DNA of 11,945 nucleotides, taken from assembly GCA_023301245.1 (NCBI GenBank), contig JALZUV010000045.1, positions 1 through 11,945 on the forward strand, read 5' to 3'. Below, one piece after another: positions 7,301 through 11,945 of the stretch (positions within the stretch are counted from its first letter, which is position 1; every line of letters begins with the position of its first letter). Made by a program: the position numbers and the translations under genes. Under the pieces are notes generated by a model. That model was not told the DNA's origin. It did not search any database and was given only the letters and a program-made list of their open reading frames with translations. The DNA comes from Rickettsiales bacterium. Lineage in GTDB: Bacteria > Pseudomonadota > Alphaproteobacteria > Rickettsiales > JALZUV01.

Positions 7301-7648
7301 CGAAATAAGATCATTACCATTTTGGGCAAGAATACGATCATGCCCATCATGACCAATAATATCGTCATCATCACTGCCTAATTGGTAGCTGCCGACGCTT
7401 TGGTCGATGTAAGTGCCTTCGACAATAATATTGCCTGTGTCATCGGTAACGGTAATGTCATCTCTAGTATCAACATAAAGCAAAGTTTCCTTGCCTGCCA
7501 GAAGGGTGGTAAATCCTGTTTCTCCCCCCACGGCTGTCCATGTATAGGTAACGTCGCTAGCACCATCGTTGGTTAAGCTCCAAATATATTCACTTGTGCT
7601 GTCGCCTGCGACATCTCTTCTTCCTAGTGCGGTGATTCCAATGGACAT
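4361..7648 (-). CDS. RTX calcium-binding protein with four RTX blocks and a seven-unit FG-GAP/VCBS-like propeller; probable type I secretion substrate
   Basis: 1095 residues, very acidic, with almost no cysteine and no N-terminal signal peptide. Residues 1-90 form a small beta-rich domain. Glycine/aspartate nonapeptides (GGxGxDxUx) follow in four in-register blocks: 91-189 (11 units), 281-406 (14), 488-568 (9) and 990-1025 (4). Each block is followed by a 70-85 residue cap beginning with an aromatic pair (KYQYD, SFVID, SFVID, TFQFE) and ending in a Leu/Asn-rich strand. The last cap closes the protein with LTNYVGLDASDIALQ, typical of RTX C-terminal secretion regions. Residues about 653-985 hold seven repeats spaced 42-51 residues apart, most with a DxDGDG-like calcium loop followed by hydrophobic residues, and an INRITF-like strand in most. 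RTX repeats fold on calcium after export. No ABC exporter is in the window. The start at ATG 7646-7648 has AAGG about 12 bases upstream. Adhesin, matrix protein or polysaccharide-acting protein are all possible; no catalytic domain is recognised. Confidence 0.9.
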   Translation of the reverse strand: MSIGITALGRRDVAGDSTSEYIWSLTNDGASDVTYTWTAVGGETGFTTLLAGKETLLYVDTRDDITVTDDTGNIIVEGTYIDQSVGSYQLGSDDDDIIGHDGHDRILAQNGNDLISTGLGNDVVYAANGEDTILGGEGDDEIYGGGQDDLIYGGAGDDDLDGQGSNDIIIGGSGADTLTGGNGTDKYQYDATSDSTVISSDIILDFESNEQIDLGALGITGIGTGVDEITVSIVGAQTIVSHNGSDFSLIIDSAINLTLNNFIFLGGSLAPSAFDDNITGTAGLDNISSLTGNDVVDGLGGDDFIDGNSGNDTLSGGEGADTVEGGSGDDLINGGAGDDRLLGQNDNDTINGGEGNDKIYGQNKEDILNGNDGDDLLYGGSGDDILNGNAGDDVLKGQAGNDSFVIDVHAGDVDKISDFEFNNPLEIIDLSAFSNLYLDDIATQSGNHIHLDLGNGQQLQILSTLLSDLTASNFIGVSEGSNANGGSTEGDDILDGTASADIIDGLGGNDIINGFADDDEISGSAGNDTLNGGEGSDVISGGAGDDIINGGAGDDILTGGSGTDSFVIDNNGLDNDIIQNYDAANTSDLIDLTDFGSNLYFEDLNFTQVGADAVLNFGNGQTITFEGATQADFSHTNFTGVQAGGDPSISGLTIEGTINELAVANRVTSIELGDIEIRDWNGDGNADIVTQNGAFGAGIVWIDGTDMSINRVTFSSNVNDKIADWNGDGTLDIVTDSEGGAAWVNGIDGSINRITFNGVGNFEVNDINNDGSLDIIANNGTFSNGAPLSGGVWYDSAGAINRITFNSFGDDFKIADIDGDGDKEVISNDGSFQNGVEIKGLTFYELDGTVLRHSFASDADFQVGNFDLDSGLEILTNDAVFTSGAIAAGPVVFQGGNLGSRFTYNNLETYDYGDIDGDGVMEIISADGSYQSGGTISGITRYNLDGTSERLSFSGADKIIVADWDGNGSAEIFATGGIYGSGLVELELNTGNNDIIVGGENNDTLIGGGGDDALTGGLGNDTFQFENGFDNDTITDFASGDNTLVFATVTGVSTAADVLASIAVVGADTVITIANEGSITLTNYVGLDASDIALQ
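4574..4681 (-). repeat. RTX nonapeptide block 4 (4 x 27-bp units)
   Basis: Residues 990-1025 contain four nonapeptides (TGNNDIIVG, GENNDTLIG, GGGDDALTG, GLGNDTFQF) immediately after the propeller and immediately before the C-terminal cap. This short block next to the C-terminus is the standard arrangement preceding a type I secretion signal. Confidence 0.8.
4694..5692 (-). repeat. Seven FG-GAP/VCBS-like repeats (predicted seven-bladed beta-propeller)
   Basis: Residues about 653-985 of the RTX protein. Calcium-loop motifs start near residues 679 (DWNGDGNADIV), 724 (DWNGDGTLDIV), 766 (DINNDGSLDII), 816 (DIDGDGDKEVI), 867 (DLDSGLEIL), 914 (DIDGDGVMEII) and 963 (DWDGNGSAEIF). Between most of them is a W/F/Y-x-x-x-G plus RITF-like strand pair. 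Seven units is the usual count for integrin-type and VCBS propellers. The incomplete last unit and the extra strand before the first suggest ring closure by the two ends. Confidence 0.75.
5945..6187 (-). repeat. RTX nonapeptide block 3 (9 x 27-bp units)
   Basis: Residues 488-568 divide into nine nonapeptides such as GGAGDDIIN-type units, preceded by a Ser/Gly/Asn linker (SEGSNANGGS) that separates it from the second cap. It ends in SFVI, the same as block 2. Confidence 0.85.
6431..6808 (-). repeat. RTX nonapeptide block 2 (14 x 27-bp units)
   Basis: Residues 281-406 divide into fourteen nonapeptides without a register break, for example GSGDDLING and GAGDDRLLG, and run into the SFVID start of the second cap. 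It is the longest block. Some units are degenerate at glycine positions (QNDNDTING, QNKEDILNG). Confidence 0.85.
7082..7378 (-). repeat. RTX nonapeptide block 1 (11 x 27-bp units)
   Basis: Residues 91-189 of the RTX protein divide exactly into eleven nonapeptides, for example GEGDDEIYG and GAGDDDLDG, giving a 27-bp coding period. The last unit ends with the aromatic KYQY that starts the first cap. Each pair of turns of this parallel beta-roll would bind calcium. Confidence 0.85.
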
Positions 7649-7661
7649 GATAATTACAAAC

Positions 7662-7678
7662 CTTGTTAAACTTGTTAA
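7662..7678. repeat. Tandem CTTGTTAA direct repeat upstream of the RTX gene
   Basis: CTTGTTAA occurs twice (7662-7669 and 7671-7678), a nine-base period, in the 85-base gap upstream of the RTX gene start. A related GTTAAC occurs again at 7706-7711 in the same gap. On the minus strand the copies lie between the likely promoter region and the ribosome binding site. They could be operator half-sites or chance in AT-rich DNA. Confidence 0.3.
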
Positions 7679-7733
7679 CTTACCTTCTCATAATGACATA
7701 GATAGGTTAACTATTGTTTATGGATTGCTATCA

Positions 7734-8789
7734 TTAAAATTTAATTAAAATTTTATAATAATAACTAAAGTATGTAGTTAGGTTAAAGTTGTTGAGGTGG
7801 TGGATTCTGCCCATCTCTTTGTAAATACTAAGTTTTTTAGGGTTTTCTAGTAGTGTAACTAGGGCGATTTTTAACTGCTTAAGCAAATGCGGTAATTCAA
7901 AAGTAATAGCTGTATTTTTGTTAGTAATTTCACTTACGGTTCCCACATTAGTGCAAATAACGGCTAATCCATGCGCTTGCGCTTCTAAAATGCTAAGTGG
8001 TTGATTCTCTATATGAGACGGCAATAGCAAAATATCTGCTTCTTGATAGAGCTTGTTAAGCGCCGCATCATCCAGCCATCCTGCGAAACTCACACGTTCA
8101 CCAAGCCCTGCTTGTGCCACCTGTGTTTGATAACGCGCTAATTCCCCCGAACCTGCTAGCGTTGCTCGCCAGTTAAGGTCTTTTAAATCGGCTAAAGTTT
8201 CAATTAACTCATCCACCCCTTTGCGCGGTAGCAAGTGGCCAACAAAAATAAGGTGCGGTATATCGCCGCCGCCTATGCTTGCCTGCGGTGGAGTAGGGAC
8301 AGCATTATGCAATATATGAACCTTACTTGCCTCGACACCAATGGATTGCGCAAACTCTTGCCAAACCTTACCCAGTACTAAGACCGTGCTGGCCGATTGG
8401 AATAGTTCTTCAATACGTGCCTTACGCATCGCATTTCCATTGTCGTAAAAATCTTTAAACCCACCACCATGTAAGTGGGCAATATGTTTGATTCCTAGCA
8501 TTTTGGCGATACGAAACAATATCCATTTACGGTAGAAGCTCCCTTTGCTAGCAATGTTTAGATGGAGAAAATCAATCTGCTTCGTTAGCCCCATCCAGCA
8601 AAGATGTACTAGGGTAGTTATAAAAAACAGCGGCCAAAGGGCGTTGTTACTATGAGTGCAAAGCCAATGAAATTTTATTTCATTATGGTTTTTCCCCTCA
8701 TCAAGCAAATACTGCATCTGGCGTACGACCCCACCTTTACCCACGCCTTTGCCGGGTGCCGCGAGGATAATGTTGAGTGGTTTTCTCAT
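7734..8789 (-). CDS. GT4-type (GT-B fold) glycosyltransferase, group 1 family
   Basis: 351 residues. Retaining glycosyltransferases of this family add a sugar from a nucleotide donor to a growing lipid-linked oligosaccharide at the cytoplasmic face of the membrane. The N-terminal Rossmann half opens IILAAPGKGVGKGGVVRQM (8-26), with the glycine-rich loop where acceptor and donor meet. HLHGGGFKDF (105-114) is the conserved mid-domain loop. The C-terminal half shows FVGHLLPRKGVDELI (182-196) with the donor-phosphate-binding R189 and K190, and the E-x7-E motif in ENQPLSILE (E261, E269). A hydrophobic stretch at 52-67 may give membrane association. The C-terminus is AT-rich and ends in Lys/Phe/Tyr-rich codons (YYYKILIKF). 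The start ATG overlaps the preceding ligase stop as ATGA, so translation is coupled. Donor and acceptor are unknown; nothing marks a specific sugar. Confidence 0.92.
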   Translation of the reverse strand: MRKPLNIILAAPGKGVGKGGVVRQMQYLLDEGKNHNEIKFHWLCTHSNNALWPLFFITTLVHLCWMGLTKQIDFLHLNIASKGSFYRKWILFRIAKMLGIKHIAHLHGGGFKDFYDNGNAMRKARIEELFQSASTVLVLGKVWQEFAQSIGVEASKVHILHNAVPTPPQASIGGGDIPHLIFVGHLLPRKGVDELIETLADLKDLNWRATLAGSGELARYQTQVAQAGLGERVSFAGWLDDAALNKLYQEADILLLPSHIENQPLSILEAQAHGLAVICTNVGTVSEITNKNTAITFELPHLLKQLKIALVTLLENPKKLSIYKEMGRIHHLNNFNLTTYFSYYYKILIKF

Positions 8790-10213
8790 GCGCCTTTCGC
8801 TCGTTTGATGAACGGCTCAAGGTTAATTTTTTGATCAATAAACTTACGTTTTCCGTTGGCAGTATTGAACGGAATCTCTTCCACCAACTCTAATGCCATA
8901 TGAATAACATCCCCCAGCTTCGCTTGAATTTCATCCGCAAAAGGTTGTAGCATTGCATGGGTAATACCAGTTTTTGGCACGACCTTAATGGTTAACTCGC
9001 CTGCTACTTCCTGATACAGTTGGAACACATGCACTTTACTATATTCTTCTGAATGAATATTGATGGCCGACATGGAAACGAGCTCGTTATTTTTGCCTAA
9101 TGCATATTCTTCACCCCAGCGTCCACGAATATTTTTTACGCCAAAACGATAGCCGTTTTGTTCGCTAGCGGCTTGATGAAAATCTGCTACATCCTCCGTA
9201 TCATAACGCAATAATGGCATTGCCATACTTAAGAAGCCAGTACCGATAATGCGTCCTGTTTCGCCTTCTTGGGTAATGCTGTTGCCTGCATCATCTACCA
9301 ATTCTGCATGGCCATAGAGCGGTTCAAATTCGTAATTCTCCGCATCATCTTCCACTTGCCCAGCGATGAGAACTTTCTCGCTCATGCCATAATATTTCGT
9401 TACGCGGCATTGGCCGAAAGCGAGTTTCAAACGTTCCAACTGATGTGGCAACGTTGCTTCTGAAACGGGTAAAATTCCTTTTAGGCTCTTGGGCATTTTC
9501 GCGCCGCTGGCAATAATATAATCTGCCAACACCATGATGGATGATGGGTAGCCATGAATATAATCCACCTTATAATCATGCATTAGCTTGATGAATAAAT
9601 CCATATTATCAGGCTTCATGTGGAAGGGCGAAAGGCGTAGTTCCTTTAGCGCCGCATCATATTGCCACGGCTTGCTATCGACATTATCAAAATGCACACC
9701 GCGTAATACGGCGCGGGTAGATTTTTTATAATCAAAGCCAATGCGCGACCAAAAATGTGTAATATAAGCGAACTCTTTTGCGCCACGGTTTTTGTCTAAA
9801 TAGAAAGTAAGTGGGCGGCCAGAGCTGCCACTGGTTGATGCTACATCGACATTCTCCATTGGCTTGGCGAGGAACGCTTTGGAATTTTCTCGTAGCTCCT
9901 CTTTGGTAAGAATGGGAAGCTTGGCTAAATCGGCAAAGGTGAAATCTTCAGCCGCTGGAAGGTCTTTTAGCAGCGGTTTATAATAGTCCGTTTGTGCAGC
10001 ATGGCTGACCAACTCGCGCAAATGCTTTAGGCGAGTTTCTTGCACAAATTCCCCATCAGTTTTGGCGCGTTCAATCGCTTGACGCATGTCCTTAAACGTA
10101 CTGCCATATTTCAAATCGGCTGGCAGCAAAGCTACCAGTTTGCCAACGGATTTTCGAACCATGGGCGGCGAGGCGGCGTACCAGCCGCGTAAACTATCCA
10201 GCGCGGTTGACAT
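8786..10213 (-). CDS. PaaK/CapK-like adenylate-forming ligase
   Basis: 475 residues, related to phenylacetate-CoA ligase. The family activates a carboxylate as an acyl-adenylate. Motifs in order: the phosphate-binding loop STSGSSGRP (126-134), HGYPSS (220-225), KYYGMSE (273-279), the ATP-ribose aspartate region LRYDTEDVADF (335-345), the hinge-like NIRGRWGEE (361-369), and a C-terminal TANGKRKF (451-458) whose lysine K455 or K457 fits the adenylation lysine. All core motifs are intact, so an active enzyme is likely. Relatives called CapK recur in capsule and exopolysaccharide loci without a proven substrate. The start overlaps the upstream oxidoreductase by 20 bases, with a poorly spaced GAAAGAG just before the ATG, and the stop overlaps the glycosyltransferase start. 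A role in making an acyl or amide substituent on a sugar is conceivable, but this is inference. Confidence 0.88.
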   Translation of the reverse strand: MSTALDSLRGWYAASPPMVRKSVGKLVALLPADLKYGSTFKDMRQAIERAKTDGEFVQETRLKHLRELVSHAAQTDYYKPLLKDLPAAEDFTFADLAKLPILTKEELRENSKAFLAKPMENVDVASTSGSSGRPLTFYLDKNRGAKEFAYITHFWSRIGFDYKKSTRAVLRGVHFDNVDSKPWQYDAALKELRLSPFHMKPDNMDLFIKLMHDYKVDYIHGYPSSIMVLADYIIASGAKMPKSLKGILPVSEATLPHQLERLKLAFGQCRVTKYYGMSEKVLIAGQVEDDAENYEFEPLYGHAELVDDAGNSITQEGETGRIIGTGFLSMAMPLLRYDTEDVADFHQAASEQNGYRFGVKNIRGRWGEEYALGKNNELVSMSAINIHSEEYSKVHVFQLYQEVAGELTIKVVPKTGITHAMLQPFADEIQAKLGDVIHMALELVEEIPFNTANGKRKFIDQKINLEPFIKRAKGA

Positions 10214-11945
10214 ACTCTTTCAAACAGATGGTTTGGTTGCTTTTAGCCGCTTCAACAGCAGCGATGGTAAGGGCAGTAGTATCCATTAAACACTCTAGCG
10301 AGATGGGCATATCATCGCCCTTTACTATCGCTTCAACGAATGCATCAATTTGCTGTTTTTGGCCTTTGTTATTGCCAAAACCTTTCTTAATAGTAGCGGC
10401 GCGACCTTGACGATAATGCGTAAGGTTTTCGAAATTATCCATAACGAACGTTTGATGTTCGCCTGATATTTCGAGCATTTCTTTCGGCAGTTTATCGCCG
10501 CCATGGGTAATATATTGCAAGGTGGCAATTGAACCGTTGGCGTAAGTAATGGTGACCGCTAAGTTATCTTCATCATTAGGTAGTTTAGTCGCGGCAACAT
10601 GGGTTGGGCGGCTGTCGGTGAGATAAGCGAACACGTCAAGAAAATGTCCTGCTTCGCCAATAAAGCGGCCACCTTCTTCTTTATCATGCGTCCAGCTTGC
10701 TTTATCCAACTGGCCTGCATGCACGCGATAATGCATCGCCAATGGCGCATCGCCCAACTGCTTTTTGATGGATTGCATAATAGGCGAAAAGCGGCGATTA
10801 AAACCAACATGCAGGCGGTTGTTTTTGGTTTTCTTGATGAGTTTGGCGACTTTCTCCATCCCTTCATAATCAACCGAGAGTGGCTTTTCAACAAAGACTG
10901 CTTTACCCGCTTTTAAGCCTTCGCACACAAAATGCGGATGGCTAGCATGGCGCGTGCCGATGATGATAGCATTCACTGCATCGTCTTTAATCCACTTGGC
11001 GTAATCTGTGCCAGAATGATTAAAGCCAAATTTATCTTCTGCATTTTTTGCCGATAATGGGGTAGCGTTTGCCACTGCTTCCATCCGTGTTTTGCTATGC
11101 GATTTTAAATGTGGCAATAACATAGACGATGCATAAGCGCCTGCACCAATACAGCCAATGCCGACTGTTTCTTTGCTTGAAAATGTTTGGCTTAATTTGG
11201 CTTTTTTGCGCGTCGTTTTGGCTTTGGCACTATATTCAAACAGCAGTCCCATGCCTTCTAACGTGCCTGCATTCATTTGTTCATAAACATCGACTGCTTC
11301 ATCAAACCCAAAGCGATGGGTGATAAGTGGCGCTATATTCAGTTTGCCTTGTGCGAGTAAATCGATGAAGGCTTGCAGGTTTCGGCCTTCCGTCCAGCGG
11401 ACATAGCCAATAGGGTAATCGCCGCCTTTTTCTTCATAGGAAGGATCGTAACGCCCTGGGCCGTAAGAACGCGAGAAGCGAAATTCCACCTCGCGTTTAA
11501 AACATTCATCGTAAGGTAAATCCATTTTTGTTTTACCTACGCATACCACGCGACCACGGTCACGCACCATTTGCAGCGCCCCTTCGAGTGGCGCATTGCT
11601 GTTGCTGCCAACGGTGAGATAAACGCAATCTGCGCCATTGCCATCGGTTAAGCGGCCGAGTGCATTTTCAATTTTCGTATCATCAGGCTTGCCTGCAACG
11701 CTTGCCCCACTAATTTTTGTGGCGAGTTTGCAGCGGTCTTTATCAAGGTCAATGCCGATAACTTTTACACCTGCTGCATGCAGCAGTTGCACCAATAATT
11801 GCCCAACTAAACCAAGGCCAACCACCACAGCGGTTTCGCCTAATTTTACTTCGCCTTGGCGGAAGCCATGCATCGAAACGGCACCAATAGTGGCAAAGGC
11901 GGCTTCATCCAGTGCTACATCATCGGGCACTGCGGTTACTAACAT
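10194..11945 (-). CDS. Bi-domain oxidoreductase: zinc-type alcohol dehydrogenase-like half fused to a Gfo/Idh/MocA domain (N-terminus outside window)
   Basis: 583 residues are visible and the reading frame is open to the right edge. An ATG falls at the last base, but it is unlikely to be the true start: the GroES-like catalytic N-terminal domain of the dehydrogenase half is missing, so roughly the first 100-150 residues should lie outside. Residues 1-240 are the medium-chain dehydrogenase NAD(P)-binding half, with VVVGLGLVG (40-48) and the family signature YGPGRYDPSYE to GYVRWTEGRN (161-189). A lysine-rich linker (240-252) leads to a Gfo/Idh/MocA domain with CIGAGAYAS (265-273), VEKPLS (352-357, lysine K354) and GEAGHFLD (430-437). 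Such fusions are common in polysaccharide loci. They probably oxidise or reduce a sugar or sugar nucleotide, but the substrate is not established. The gene overlaps the ligase start by 20 bases. Confidence 0.9.
   Translation of the reverse strand: MLVTAVPDDVALDEAAFATIGAVSMHGFRQGEVKLGETAVVVGLGLVGQLLVQLLHAAGVKVIGIDLDKDRCKLATKISGASVAGKPDDTKIENALGRLTDGNGADCVYLTVGSNSNAPLEGALQMVRDRGRVVCVGKTKMDLPYDECFKREVEFRFSRSYGPGRYDPSYEEKGGDYPIGYVRWTEGRNLQAFIDLLAQGKLNIAPLITHRFGFDEAVDVYEQMNAGTLEGMGLLFEYSAKAKTTRKKAKLSQTFSSKETVGIGCIGAGAYASSMLLPHLKSHSKTRMEAVANATPLSAKNAEDKFGFNHSGTDYAKWIKDDAVNAIIIGTRHASHPHFVCEGLKAGKAVFVEKPLSVDYEGMEKVAKLIKKTKNNRLHVGFNRRFSPIMQSIKKQLGDAPLAMHYRVHAGQLDKASWTHDKEEGGRFIGEAGHFLDVFAYLTDSRPTHVAATKLPNDEDNLAVTITYANGSIATLQYITHGGDKLPKEMLEISGEHQTFVMDNFENLTHYRQGRAATIKKGFGNNKGQKQQIDAFVEAIVKGDDMPISLECLMDTTALTIAAVEAAKSNQTICLKEYVNRAG

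Noticed and set aside
4361..7648. RTX gene as a secreted protease, lipase or alginate C5-epimerase
   Set aside because: No HExxH, GxSxG or epimerase catalytic module is visible. All segments are accounted for by RTX blocks, caps, the propeller and a small N-terminal domain.
7735..7755. Hairpin TAAAATTT/AAATTTTA at the 3' end of the GT4 gene as a terminator
   Set aside because: The stem is made only of A-T pairs and lies mostly inside the coding region, so it is too weak for intrinsic termination.

Overview
This window reads as a surface-polysaccharide locus of a Gram-negative bacterium, most likely a member of Pseudomonadota. The support is an enterobacterial-type WecB/WecC/WecG set, a membrane phosphoglycosyl transferase, and a large RTX protein built for type I secretion. 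The class cannot be fixed from the sequence. An alphaproteobacterium with moderate-to-low GC would fit, but that is a guess. Coding density is very high, and no intergenic stretch exceeds about 130 bases.

Layout. Almost everything is on the minus strand, so reading order runs from the right end to the left. At the right edge is a bi-domain oxidoreductase (10194-11945, cut by the window). It overlaps a PaaK/CapK-like adenylate-forming ligase (8786-10213), which is coupled by an ATGA overlap to a GT4-type glycosyltransferase (7734-8789). About 85 bases further on is a 1095-residue RTX protein (4361-7648). It carries 38 in-register nonapeptide repeats in four blocks and a seven-unit FG-GAP/VCBS-like propeller. 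A wecG/tagA/cpsF-type glycosyltransferase (3526-4329) is the only plus-strand gene; it converges on the RTX gene and diverges from wecB. Then come wecB (2309-3493), overlapping wecC (1063-2328), a bacterial sugar transferase (225-935), and the start of an acyl-CoA dehydrogenase (1-159, cut by the window).

How the genes fit together. WecB and WecC convert UDP-GlcNAc to UDP-ManNAc and then UDP-ManNAcA, and the WecG-family enzyme would transfer ManNAcA onto a lipid-linked acceptor. The sugar transferase would start the repeat unit by moving a sugar phosphate onto undecaprenyl phosphate. The GT4 enzyme adds a further sugar. The bi-domain oxidoreductase and the PaaK-like protein belong to families that recur in such loci without a settled role. 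The RTX protein has no Sec signal and is probably exported by a type I system encoded elsewhere. Its position inside the sugar locus suggests, as inference only, a surface or matrix protein that works with the polysaccharide. The acyl-CoA dehydrogenase looks like an unrelated metabolic gene marking the locus boundary.

The enzymes are familiar families. The least ordinary item is the RTX-propeller protein: it looks assembled from four RTX-plus-cap modules with a complete propeller between the third and fourth.
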